DNA of 64,000 nt from Egicoccus sp. AB-alg2 (lineage in GTDB: Bacteria; Actinomycetota; Nitriliruptoria; Nitriliruptorales; Nitriliruptoraceae), in assembly GCF_041821065.1 (NCBI RefSeq), contig NZ_JBGUAX010000012.1, positions 52,987 through 116,986 of the forward strand, in the 5' to 3' direction. The notes below the pieces were generated by a model, which was not told where the DNA came from, did no database searches, and saw only the letters and a list, made by a program, of their open reading frames with translations. Shown one piece after another: positions 26,962 to 34,774 of this stretch; position 1 is the first letter of the stretch, and the number at the start of each line of letters is the position of its first letter. Made by a program: the position numbers and the translations under genes.

Positions 26962-27636
26962 ATGACGCAGCGGACGGGCCTGGCCACCTCGGCGCGGCGA
27001 GCACCGGCGGTCCGGCGACGGCGGCGCTCCGGGGCGCGGCACCACGCCCTAACCGACGAGGCGCTGGTCGACCGTGCCCGCGGCGGCGACGAGACCGCCA
27101 CGACCGAACTGCTGTTGCGCTACCGGCCGCTCGCGCAGGCCCGGGCGCGCAACTACTTCCTGGTCGGCGGTGACCAGGACGATCTCGCGCAGGAGGCGAT
27201 GCTCGGCCTGTTCAAGGCCGTCCGGGACTTCTCACCCCGTTCGGGCGCGTCCTTCCGGTCGTTCGCCGAGCTGTGCATCACCCGGCAGGTGCTGACCGCG
27301 GTCCGCGGCGCGACGCGGCACAAGCACCGGCCGCTGAACACCTCGGTCAGCCTGGACCGCCCGCACGACTCGCGGCCCGACGTGACGATCGGCGAGGTCC
27401 TGCCGGCGACCGACGCCCCCGACCCGCTGGCCGTCGTCGTCGCCGACGACGACCTGGGCCGGCTGCGGGCGGCGCTGGACGCCTCGCTCTCCGGGTTGGA
27501 GGCGCAGGTGCTGGGGCTGTACGTGGAGGGGCGGACGTACGAGGAGATCGCCGACCGGCTCGGCCGGCACGTGAAGGCGGTCGACAACGCGCTGCAGCGC
27601 GTCAAGCGCAAGCTCGAGGACCGACCGGCCGCCTAG
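26962..27636 (+). CDS. sigH: RNA polymerase sigma factor, SigH (sigma-30) type
   Basis: A 224-residue sigma-70-family factor with region 2 (RARNYFLVGGDQDDLAQEAM, GLFKAVRDF, SFRSFAELCITRQVLTAVR) and region 4 (LSGLEAQVLGLYVEGRTYEEIADRLGRHVKAVDNALQRVKRK), no region 1.1 or 3. Several of these stretches read almost word for word like Bacillus SigH, notably ITRQ-x2-TA-x4-ATR-KH-PLN and RHVK-x-(V/I)DNALQRVKRKLE. The ATG at 26962 follows GGAGGG. The gene follows rlmB as in Bacillus. It would direct a stationary-phase or stress regulon; sporulation is not implied. Confidence 0.9.
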   Translation: MTQRTGLATSARRAPAVRRRRRSGARHHALTDEALVDRARGGDETATTELLLRYRPLAQARARNYFLVGGDQDDLAQEAMLGLFKAVRDFSPRSGASFRSFAELCITRQVLTAVRGATRHKHRPLNTSVSLDRPHDSRPDVTIGEVLPATDAPDPLAVVVADDDLGRLRAALDASLSGLEAQVLGLYVEGRTYEEIADRLGRHVKAVDNALQRVKRKLEDRPAA

Positions 27637-27641
27637 CCCGC

Positions 27642-27647
27642 TAGCGT
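27642..27647 (+). promoter_or_regulatory. Candidate -10 box of the S9 peptidase gene
   Basis: TAGCGT lies 6 bases after the sigH stop and predicts a leader of about 30 bases containing the AGGAG at 27670-27674. Confidence 0.4.
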
Positions 27648-27682
27648 CGCGCGCCCCGACGCGACCAGCAGGAGCCTTGCGC

Positions 27683-29725
27683 GTGCGTGCGACCGACCTC
27701 GAACACCTGGTGCTGCCCGGCGACCCGCAGCTGCACCCCGACGGCACCCGCGTCGCCTTCGTGCTGGCCGAACTGGACGTCGACGACGACCGCACCCTGC
27801 GGACCATCCACCTGTTCGACGGCATGCGCACCCGGCGCTACACGCACGGCCCGTCCGACCGCTCGCCGCGCTGGTCGCCCGACGGCCGCTGCCTGGCCTT
27901 CCTGCGCACGGGCGTCGAGGAGGGCGAGAAGCCGCAGCTGGTGATCATGTGGGCCGACGGCGGCGAGGCCCACCGGCGCACCGACCTGCCCCTGGGCGTG
28001 TCCGACTTCGCCTGGTCGCCGGACTCCACCCAGCTCGTGCTGGTCGCCGCCGCCTACGCCGACGAGGTCGCCGACCTCGACGACGACGAGCGCCGGCGGC
28101 GCCCGAAGCGCATCACCAAGCTGCCCTACCGCACCGACGCCGGCGGCTGGGTCCACGACCGCACCGACCACCTCTACCTCGTCGACCGTGACGGCAGCGG
28201 CGAGCCACAGCGGCTCACGACCGTCGACCGCGACCACGGTGCGCCGGCGTGGCGGCCCGACGGCGGGGCCGTCGCCTTCGTCGCCCGCCCGGACGAGGGC
28301 ACCGACCTCGATCCGCACGACCAGGTGTTCGAGCTCGACCTGGACGGCGGCGAGGTCCGCCCGCTGCTGCCACCCGGGTCGTGGCAGTGGGTCGGCTACG
28401 CCCCCGACGGGCGGCTGTTCACCGTCGGGCAGACCGACCCGTTCGACTGGCCCGGCAACCACGGCGTGTACTGGTGTCGCCCGCGTGACGACGGCGACAC
28501 GCCCTTCGAGCCGGTCGAGCTGCTCGCCCACCTCGACCGCGACGTGCTGCCGGGTGCGCCGTCGAACGCGACCGTCGGTCCCCGGTTCGTCACCGGTGGG
28601 TTCCTGATCGCGGTCGAGGATCGCGGTACCAGCAAGGTCGTCCGCGTCGACCTCGACGCCTGGGATCCGGACGGCGACAAGCCGCCGGTCGTGACCGACG
28701 TCGTGGCCGGCAACCGCTCCGTCACCGGGTTCGGGGTCCGGCCCGACGCGTCCGCCGTGGCCTTCACCGTCACGGACACGGCCACGCCCGGCGAGCTCGT
28801 GTGGCTGCAGGAGGGGCGCGAGCGCTGCGTCACCGACCTCGCGCGCACGTTCCGCAGCAAGGTCGACGTGCAGCCGACGCAGCGGTTCGTCTTCGAACGC
28901 GAGGGGGCGGAGATCGACGCCTGGGCCGTCCTGCCGGACGGCTTCGACGCCGCCGGCCCCGGCACCGTGCCGGTGCTGGTCAACATCCACGGCGGCCCGA
29001 CCTCGCAGTACGGCGAGTACTTCTTCGACGAGTTCCAGGTCGAGGCGGGCGCGGGCTACCTCGCCGTCGGCTGCAACCCGCGCGGCTCGTCCGGCCGGGG
29101 TGCGGACTGGGCGCGCGCCGTCGTCGGGGCCTGGACCGACCACGGCTCGGTCGACACGTTGGACCTCGAGGCGCTGGTTGACGCCACCCTGGAGCGCTTC
29201 CCGCAGGCCGACCCCGGCCGGATCGGCATCATGGGAGGCTCGTACGGCGGCTACGCCACCGCCCGCCTGATCGCCCGCTCCGACCGCTACGGCTCCGCGA
29301 TCGTCGAGCGCGGCCTGCTGCAGTGGGAGTCGTTCTCGGGCACCTCCGACATCGGCCCCTACTTCGACCGCATGTTCCTGGCCGCGTCGCTGCCCGACGG
29401 CGCGGCGGCGCACCGGGCCGCCAGTCCCGTCGCGACGGCCGCGTCGGTGACCGCACCGACCCTCGTGCTGCACAGCGAGGCCGACCACCGCTGCCCGATC
29501 GAGCAGGCCGAGCAGTACTTCGCGGCGCTCAAGCGCGCCGGGGTGACGACCGAGTTCGTGCGGTTCCCCGACGAGACCCACGAACTGTCCCGTAGCGGCA
29601 GCCCCAAGCACCGCATCGAACGGTTCGAGGTGGTGCTCGACTGGCACGCCCGCCACCTGCGGGACGCCGCCGACCCCGGCGACGAGGCGACCTCCGCCGC
29701 CCCCATCGCCCCCGAGGTGGCGTGA
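27683..29725 (+). CDS. S9 family prolyl oligopeptidase (acylaminoacyl-peptidase-like)
   Basis: A 680-residue cytoplasmic serine peptidase. The N-terminal two thirds form a WD40/TolB-like beta-propeller (repeated SPRWSPDGRCLAFL, DFAWSPDSTQLVLVA, APAWRPDGGAVAFVA). The C-terminal alpha/beta hydrolase domain has NIHGGPTSQYG (oxyanion site), the nucleophile in GIMGGSYGGYATA, the Asp in VLHSEADHRCPIEQ and the His in FPDETHELSRSG. GTG 27683 lies 8 bases after AGGAG; a TTG at 27677 is too close. No signal peptide is seen. It likely trims short peptides. Confidence 0.92.
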   Translation: MRATDLEHLVLPGDPQLHPDGTRVAFVLAELDVDDDRTLRTIHLFDGMRTRRYTHGPSDRSPRWSPDGRCLAFLRTGVEEGEKPQLVIMWADGGEAHRRTDLPLGVSDFAWSPDSTQLVLVAAAYADEVADLDDDERRRRPKRITKLPYRTDAGGWVHDRTDHLYLVDRDGSGEPQRLTTVDRDHGAPAWRPDGGAVAFVARPDEGTDLDPHDQVFELDLDGGEVRPLLPPGSWQWVGYAPDGRLFTVGQTDPFDWPGNHGVYWCRPRDDGDTPFEPVELLAHLDRDVLPGAPSNATVGPRFVTGGFLIAVEDRGTSKVVRVDLDAWDPDGDKPPVVTDVVAGNRSVTGFGVRPDASAVAFTVTDTATPGELVWLQEGRERCVTDLARTFRSKVDVQPTQRFVFEREGAEIDAWAVLPDGFDAAGPGTVPVLVNIHGGPTSQYGEYFFDEFQVEAGAGYLAVGCNPRGSSGRGADWARAVVGAWTDHGSVDTLDLEALVDATLERFPQADPGRIGIMGGSYGGYATARLIARSDRYGSAIVERGLLQWESFSGTSDIGPYFDRMFLAASLPDGAAAHRAASPVATAASVTAPTLVLHSEADHRCPIEQAEQYFAALKRAGVTTEFVRFPDETHELSRSGSPKHRIERFEVVLDWHARHLRDAADPGDEATSAAPIAPEVA

Positions 29726-29761
29726 CGGGGCGGCCGCGCGCCCGACACCGCAGCGGTCCGG

Positions 29762-29834
29762 AGCCGAGGACGGGATTCGAACCCGTGACCATCCGCTTAC
29801 AAGGCGGGCGCTCTGCCAACTGAGCTACCTCGGC
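29762..29834 (-). tRNA. tRNA-Thr (anticodon TGT)
   Basis: On the minus strand the 73-base sequence folds as a full cloverleaf: acceptor GCCGAGG/CCTCGGC, D arm GCTC...GAGC, anticodon loop CTTGTAA with TGT, T arm ACGGG TTCGAAT CCCGT. One C-A mismatch closes the anticodon stem (27-43). CCA is not encoded. TGT reads ACA and other ACN threonine codons. It is antiparallel to its neighbours. Confidence 0.95.
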
Positions 29835-29963
29835 GTTGCCGCGCGAACGTAGCGTGTCGGCCCCCGGCAGCGACGCGCGCGGGGACCGACGGGTCACGTC
29901 GTCGTAGTTGCACCCGTGTCGTTCGTCTGCGAACCTGGGCAGGTCCCGAACCCAGGAGCGTCC

Positions 29964-30260
29964 ATGAGCGCCGACCGCCAGGAGTTCGCCGCTGCCGCCG
30001 AGGCCTCCGGCATCGATGCGCGCGCGCAGGAGATCCTGGACTTCGAGCGCGAGTGGTGGCGCTACGCGGGCGCGAAGGAGCAGGCGATCCGCGAGCAGTT
30101 CGACCTCTCGCCGACGCGCTACTACCAGTTGCTCAACCGCGTGATCGACGACGAGGCCGCCGTGGCGTACGACCCGATGCTGGTCAAGCGGCTGCGTCGC
30201 CTGCGTGCCGCCCGCCAGCGGCAGCGGGCCGCGAACCGCCTCGGCGCGGACGCCCGCTGA
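29964..30260 (+). CDS. DUF3263 family protein
   Basis: A 98-residue soluble protein of a family found in actinobacteria. The central block EILDFEREWWRYAGAKEQAIREQFDLSPTRYYQLLNRVID is the signature and looks like a helix-turn-helix with a DNA-binding role; the C-terminus is basic (RRLRAARQRQRAANR). The ATG at 29964 follows AGGAG. As elsewhere in actinobacteria it is followed by a LytR_C gene, 8 bases downstream, so the two form an operon. The function is not established. Confidence 0.85.
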   Translation: MSADRQEFAAAAEASGIDARAQEILDFEREWWRYAGAKEQAIREQFDLSPTRYYQLLNRVIDDEAAVAYDPMLVKRLRRLRAARQRQRAANRLGADAR

Positions 30261-30268
30261 GGCACGCG

Positions 30269-30955
30269 ATGAAGGCGACGGGGACGCCCGAGGAGACCGG
30301 CCTGGGCGTCGCCGTGGGGAAACGGGTCGGCGCCGCCGTGGGCGTGGTGGTGCTGACGGCGGGTGCTTTCGCGTTCATCGGCGCACGCACGGACGACGCC
30401 GCAACGCAACCGACCGTGGCCAGCGGCCCGGCACCGGACGACGCGCCGTCGGCGCCCGAGGACACCGACGAGTCCGACGGGTCCGACGACACGCAGGCGG
30501 CGGCGCCGGACGAGCCCGCCGAGCCGGCGGCGCCGGAACCCACCGAGGACCCGGAGCCCGACCCGACCGAGGACGCGGAGGAGCCGGCCGAGGTGGAGGA
30601 GCCCGAACCGGAGCCCGAGCCCACCGAGGAGTCGGAGCCGGAACCGGAACCCGAGCCGGCGGCCCGGGCGCTCGCACCCGGCGACGTGGTCATCCAGGTG
30701 CTCGACGGCTACAAGGCGGACGGGGGCGTGGCCGCCCGCGGTGTGGCGCAGTCGTTGCGCGACCAGGGCTACCGCGTCATCGCGGAGAACCAGGCGCTCA
30801 ACTACCAGGTGACCACCGTGCTGTGGACCGAGGGCAACGAGGCGGCCGCTCGCCAGGTGGCCGCGGAGGTCGGGGCCGGCGACGTCCGCCCACAGCCCGG
30901 CAACCTCTCCAACGCCGTCGACGTCCACGTCGTGGTCGGCGCGGACCGCGGCTGA
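30269..30955 (+). CDS. Membrane protein with LytR C-terminal domain
   Basis: A 228-residue protein: a short cytoplasmic start, one transmembrane segment (GAAVGVVVLTAGAFAFIGA), a long Pro/Glu/Asp-rich extracellular linker (PEPDPTEDAEEP, PEPEPEP repeats) and a C-terminal LytR_C domain (VVIQVLDGYKADGGVAARGVAQSLRDQGYRVI ... DVHVVVGAD). The catalytic LytR-CpsA-Psr domain is absent, so it is not itself a cell-wall ligase. ATG 30269 follows TGAGG. Paired with DUF3263; a role at the cell envelope is inferred. Confidence 0.85.
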   Translation: MKATGTPEETGLGVAVGKRVGAAVGVVVLTAGAFAFIGARTDDAATQPTVASGPAPDDAPSAPEDTDESDGSDDTQAAAPDEPAEPAAPEPTEDPEPDPTEDAEEPAEVEEPEPEPEPTEESEPEPEPEPAARALAPGDVVIQVLDGYKADGGVAARGVAQSLRDQGYRVIAENQALNYQVTTVLWTEGNEAAARQVAAEVGAGDVRPQPGNLSNAVDVHVVVGADRG

Positions 30956-31001
30956 GCCGCCGGCCGCAGCATCCCGCCGCTGCGCCGACGGGCACGCGGC
31001 G

Positions 31002-31448
31002 TCACGTGTTGCGTAGCAGCTGCAGCTTCTCCAGGATCATGCGGCGCCGGCGCTCCTCCTCGGCGGGCTCGGTGGCCAGGACGTCCTGCAGCACCTGTGA
31101 CAGCGCCAGCGGCGAGAACGGCTTCGTGATGTAGTCGGCCGCGCCCTGCGACCAACCCCGGATCTGGTCCTCGTCGCGTGCCCGGGCGGACACGATCACG
31201 ACCGGGATGTGCCGCAGGGCCGGATCCGCCTTGATGGCGTCCAGGACGTCCCAGCCCTGCAGCCCCGGCAGGGAGACGTCCAGGAGCACCACGTCCGGCC
31301 GCCCGGCCCGCACCTCGGCGATGGCGGTCTCGCCGTCGGTGGCCTCGCTCACCTCGTAGCCCTCGAACTCGAGGTTCACACGGCACAGCAAGCGCACGTC
31401 GGCCTCGTCGTCGACGACGAGCACCCGGCGTCCCACGGTTGCGGCCAT
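31002..31448 (-). CDS. Single-domain response regulator
   Basis: A 148-residue CheY-like receiver. Seen: acidic pocket VLVVDDEADV, phospho-acceptor Asp in DVVLLDVSLPG near residue 58, VVIVSARA with the conserved Ser/Thr position, and the Lys in YITKPFSP. There is no DNA-binding domain; a basic C-terminal helix (EEERRRRMILEKLQLLRN) follows. The ATG at 31448 is preceded by GAGGTGGGGAGG. No histidine kinase is adjacent, so its partner is encoded elsewhere. Confidence 0.9.
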   Translation of the reverse strand: MAATVGRRVLVVDDEADVRLLCRVNLEFEGYEVSEATDGETAIAEVRAGRPDVVLLDVSLPGLQGWDVLDAIKADPALRHIPVVIVSARARDEDQIRGWSQGAADYITKPFSPLALSQVLQDVLATEPAEEERRRRMILEKLQLLRNT

Positions 31449-31558
31449 CCTCCCCACCTCGTTCGTGTCGCGCACCCAGTGTGTCGCCTGTCGGCATGGC
31501 GAGGCCCGAGTCGAGCGGAGCGCGGCGACGGATCTCGCCACGCCGCGGCCGGGAAGAC

Positions 31559-31564
31559 TAGGGT
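31559..31564 (+). promoter_or_regulatory. Candidate -10 box of the AGCS transporter gene
   Basis: TAGGGT in the divergent gap between the response regulator and the transporter; predicted leader about 48 bases with GGAGGGAG before the ATG at 31619. Confidence 0.4.
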
Positions 31565-31618
31565 CCGGGCGTCGCCGGGGAGGCGCCACGCCGCGTGGGC
31601 ATGTGGAGGGAGCACGAC

Positions 31619-33007
31619 ATGGCCGACGTCCTCGACCAGATCAGCGGGATCGTGTGGGGGCCACTGCTGCTGATCCCCTTGCTGCTGCTGACCGGCCTGT
31701 ACCTGACGGTGGTGCTGCGCGGGGTGCAGTTCCACAAGCTCACGTACTCGCTGTGGTTGGCGCTGGTGAAGCGCAAGGAGGCCGGCGGCGAGGGTGACGT
31801 CACCCACTACCAGGCCCTGGCGACGGCGCTGGCCGCCACGGTGGGTGTCGGCAACATCGCCGGTGTCGCCACCGCCATCGGCATCGGTGGACCCGGCGCG
31901 CTGTTCTGGATGTGGGTCACGGGCCTGGTCGGCATGGCGACCAAGTACTCCGAGGCCTTCCTCGGCGTGAAGTACCGGCGTCGCGACGCCGCGGGCGAGC
32001 AGTCCGGCGGCCCGATGTTCTACCTGCGCGACGGCCTCGGCGGGCCGCTCGGCAAGGTCCTCGGCGTGGCGTTCGCCGTCTTCGCCGCGGTCGCCGCGTT
32101 CGGGATCGGCAACGGCGCACAGGCCAACACCGTCGCCGACGTCATGAGCGACGAGTTCGGGGTCGCGACCTGGGTCACCGGCCTGGTCCTCGTCGTCGGC
32201 GCGGGCATCGTGCTGATCGGCGGCATCAAGTCGATCGGCCGCTTCACCGCCGCCTTCGTGCCGCTGATGGCCGTCATCTATCTGGTGGGCGCCACCATCG
32301 TGCTGGCGACCAACGCGGCCGAGATCCCGGGCGCGCTGGGCATGATCTTCTCCGACGCGTTCACGGGCACGGCCGCGACGGGTGGCTTCGCCGGAGCGGC
32401 CCTGCTGACCGTGATCCGCATGGGTGTCGCCCGCGGCATCTTCTCCAACGAGTCCGGCCTGGGCACGGGCGGCATCGCCGCGGCCGCGGCGCAGACCACC
32501 AACCCGGTGCGCCAGGCGCTGGTGTCCATGACGCAGACGTTCCTCGACACCCTGGTGGTCGTCACGTTCACGGGCCTCACCCTGGTCGTCACCGGCGTGT
32601 GGACGGGCGAGGAGGAGGGCGCCACGATGACGTCGCAGGCGTTCTCGCAGGGCCTGCCGGGCGAGTGGGGCAGCATCATCGTGACGATCAGCGTCGCGTT
32701 CTTCGCGTTCTCGACGTTGCTCGGCTGGGCGTACTACGGCGAGCGCAACATGGACTTCCTGTTCGGCCGCCGGGCGGTGGTGCCCTACCGGGTGCTGTTC
32801 GTGGCGGTGATCTTCGTCGGCGCGACCGCCGAGCTCGACGTGGTCTGGACCTTCTCGGACATCATGAACGGGCTCATGGCGCTGCCGAACCTCGTCGGCC
32901 TGCTGCTGCTGTCGGGCCTGATCGCCCGCGAGACGCGGGCGTACCTGTCCCGTCCCGACTGGCGGAACGTCGACACGCCCGCCCCGGAGTCGACCCGCAG
33001 CGACTGA
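31619..33007 (+). CDS. Alanine/glycine:cation symporter (AGCS family)
   Basis: A 462-residue inner-membrane transporter with about 11 hydrophobic segments. Family signatures are ALAATVGVGNIAGVATAI, GGPGALFWMWVTGLVGMATKYSEA, GGPMFYLRDG and the C-terminal region ending in NLVGLLLLSGLIARET. It imports alanine, glycine or a related small amino acid with Na+ (or H+). The ATG at 31619 follows GGAGGGAG. It lies directly upstream of the SAM riboswitch but is not controlled by it. Confidence 0.92.
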   Translation: MADVLDQISGIVWGPLLLIPLLLLTGLYLTVVLRGVQFHKLTYSLWLALVKRKEAGGEGDVTHYQALATALAATVGVGNIAGVATAIGIGGPGALFWMWVTGLVGMATKYSEAFLGVKYRRRDAAGEQSGGPMFYLRDGLGGPLGKVLGVAFAVFAAVAAFGIGNGAQANTVADVMSDEFGVATWVTGLVLVVGAGIVLIGGIKSIGRFTAAFVPLMAVIYLVGATIVLATNAAEIPGALGMIFSDAFTGTAATGGFAGAALLTVIRMGVARGIFSNESGLGTGGIAAAAAQTTNPVRQALVSMTQTFLDTLVVVTFTGLTLVVTGVWTGEEEGATMTSQAFSQGLPGEWGSIIVTISVAFFAFSTLLGWAYYGERNMDFLFGRRAVVPYRVLFVAVIFVGATAELDVVWTFSDIMNGLMALPNLVGLLLLSGLIARETRAYLSRPDWRNVDTPAPESTRSD

Positions 33008-33116
33008 CGCGGCGGCGCGCACGCGACCGACACGGCGACGCCGACCGCGACCGACGCGGCGACGCGATCCCGACTGGCGCGATCGCGAGCGGGGTGGCAG
33101 ACTCGCTCGCACTGGT

Positions 33117-33235
33117 GCTCATCCAGAGAGGTCGAGGGCTCGGGCCCATTGACGCCTCGGCAACCCCGCCGCACGTGGTGACACGCGCGGGGAAGGTGCC
33201 AAACCCGGACCCACCGGAAGGTGCGGTCGATGAGC
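33117..33235 (+). promoter_or_regulatory. SAM-I (S-box) riboswitch
   Basis: The conserved core is plain: P1 strands GCTCATC (33117-33123) and GATGAGC (33229-33235), CAGAGAGG then GAGGG...GGGCCCATTGAC (P2 with kink-turn and pseudoknot), CTCGGCAACC at 33157-33166, the variable P3 with its closing strand, GGTGCCAAACCC around 33195-33206, and P4 (CACC GGAA GGTG). The order and spacing match RF00162-type aptamers. CAGACT at 33098-33103 may be the -10 box. The riboswitch is followed by a hairpin and the PLP enzyme gene, so SAM should repress this operon. Confidence 0.92.
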
Positions 33236-33382
33236 GAGGACGCGCCCGTCGTCCACCATCATCGTCAGCGGCCTCCCCGGTGGGGAGGCCGTCGCCGTTT
33301 CGCCCGCGAGACGCGTCGGTCTCCCGCTCCGGCGCGCGCCCGCGCCTCGGACGGACACGATGAGACAGGCGACGCGAGATGA
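33230..33382 (+). CDS. Possible 50-aa leader ORF starting inside the riboswitch P1 helix
   Basis: ATG at 33230 is part of the 3' strand of P1 (GATGAGC) and follows GGAAGG in P4 by 8 bases. The frame runs 50 codons, through the downstream hairpin, and its TGA overlaps the ATG of the PLP enzyme gene exactly (ATGA, 33379-33382). The peptide begins MSEDAPVVHHHRQRPP and is Arg-rich. Third positions are only about 70% G or C, well below real genes here, so it may be a chance frame; if translated it would couple the riboswitch to the main gene. Confidence 0.35.
   Translation: MSEDAPVVHHHRQRPPRWGGRRRFARETRRSPAPARARASDGHDETGDAR
33269..33300 (+). terminator. Hairpin downstream of the SAM riboswitch (expression platform)
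   Basis: CGGCCTCCCC and GGGGAGGCCG form a perfect 10-bp stem with a 3-base loop (33269-33291), followed by TCGCCGTTT. It lies 34 bases after P1 and fits an intrinsic terminator or a site-masking stem used when SAM is bound. I could not find a convincing long anti-terminator pairing by eye. Confidence 0.65.
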
Positions 33383-34728
33383 CGTCCAGCCCCACACCGA
33401 CCGCAACCACCACGCCGACCGCTCCCGCCCCGCCGACCGCTCCCGCCCCGCCCGCGCCAGGCGCCACGGCACCGCCCGGCCGCCACGACCTCGTCGTCAA
33501 CGTGACGGGGCTGCGCTGTCGCGAGTGCGGCCGGACCGAGGACCTCGGCGCCTCCCACGTCTGCGGCTGGTGCTTCGGACCGCTCGAGGTCGCCTACGAC
33601 GAGGAGGTCGTGGCGGCCCGCGTGAGCCGTGACCGCATCGCGAGCGGCCCATCGACGCTGTGGCGCTACGGCGACCTGCTGCCGGTCCTGCGTGACGAGC
33701 CCGACGACCGGATCGACCTGGGGGCCGGCTTCACGCCGCTGCGCCCCGCGCCCCGGCTCGCCGCACACCTGGGCCTACGCGAGCTGTGGCTCAAGGACGA
33801 CACGCGCAATCCGTCCGGTTCCTTCAAGGACCGCGTGGTGACGGTCGCGCTGTCGGCGGCCCGGGCGCTGGGTATCGACACGATCGCGTGCGCGTCCACC
33901 GGCAACCTGGCCAACGCCGTCGCGGCGCACGCGGCCGCGGCCGGCATGCCCGCCTACGTCTTCATCCCGCACGACCTCGAGCGCGGGAAGGTCGTCGGCT
34001 CGGCCGTGTACGGCGCGAACGTCGTGGCCGTGGACGGCACCTACGACGACGTCAACCGCCTGTGTGCCGAGGTGGCGGACCGCCGCGGCTGGGGTTTCGT
34101 CAACGTCAACCTCCGGGCGTTCTACGCGGAGGGCTCCAAGACGATCGGCTTCGAGATCGCCGAGCAGCTCGGCTGGCAGCTGCCGGACCACGTCGTGGGC
34201 CCGCTCGCCTCGGGTGCCATGTTCACGAAGATCCACCGCGCCTTCGGTGACCTGCAGCGCCACGGGCTGCTGGACACCGCCGAACTGCCGCGCATGTCCG
34301 GCGCACAGGCCACCGGGTGCTCCCCGATCGCGGAGGCGTTCGAGCGCGGCAGCCTCGACGTCCGTCCGCAGCGGCCCGACACGATCGCGCGCTCGCTGGC
34401 GATCGGCGATCCCGCCGACGGCTACTACGCACTGCAGGTGGCCGAGCAGACCGGAGGCGCCATCGGCCACGTCGCCGACGCCGAGGTGGTCGCCGGCATC
34501 CGGCTGCTGGCGCGGACCGAGGGACTGTTCGCCGAGACCGCCGGCGGCGTCACCGTCGCCAACCTCGTGCGCTTCGTCGAGCAGGGCGTGGTCGGGCGCG
34601 ACGAGCGTGTCGTCGCCGTCGTCTCGGGCAACGGCTACAAGACCGTCGAGGCGCTCGACGGCACCGCCGGCCCGACCCACCGGACCACCCCGTCGCTGAC
34701 CGACTTCCTCGGGATGCTGCACGACTGA
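33379..34728 (+). CDS. Threonine-synthase-like PLP enzyme with zinc ribbon, under SAM riboswitch
   Basis: A 449-residue fold-type II PLP enzyme. After a Pro/Ala/Thr-rich start there is a zinc ribbon C-x2-C-x10-C-x2-C (CRECGRTEDLGASHVCGWC), then the PLP lysine in NPSGSFKDRV, a phosphate loop CASTGNLANAVAAHA, and the C-terminal VVSGNGYKT. The annotation by family is threonine synthase, which acts on O-phosphohomoserine. But control by a SAM riboswitch and a CysO-like sulfur carrier 46 bases downstream argue for methionine synthesis, perhaps sulfur transfer to phosphohomoserine. The ATG at 33379 lacks a good ribosome site; a GTG at 33502 is an alternative. Confidence 0.82.
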   Translation: MTSSPTPTATTTPTAPAPPTAPAPPAPGATAPPGRHDLVVNVTGLRCRECGRTEDLGASHVCGWCFGPLEVAYDEEVVAARVSRDRIASGPSTLWRYGDLLPVLRDEPDDRIDLGAGFTPLRPAPRLAAHLGLRELWLKDDTRNPSGSFKDRVVTVALSAARALGIDTIACASTGNLANAVAAHAAAAGMPAYVFIPHDLERGKVVGSAVYGANVVAVDGTYDDVNRLCAEVADRRGWGFVNVNLRAFYAEGSKTIGFEIAEQLGWQLPDHVVGPLASGAMFTKIHRAFGDLQRHGLLDTAELPRMSGAQATGCSPIAEAFERGSLDVRPQRPDTIARSLAIGDPADGYYALQVAEQTGGAIGHVADAEVVAGIRLLARTEGLFAETAGGVTVANLVRFVEQGVVGRDERVVAVVSGNGYKTVEALDGTAGPTHRTTPSLTDFLGMLHD

Positions 34729-34774
34729 ACCCGCGCCGACGCGCCACCCACCCGGCCGAGCGAAAGGACCCGCC

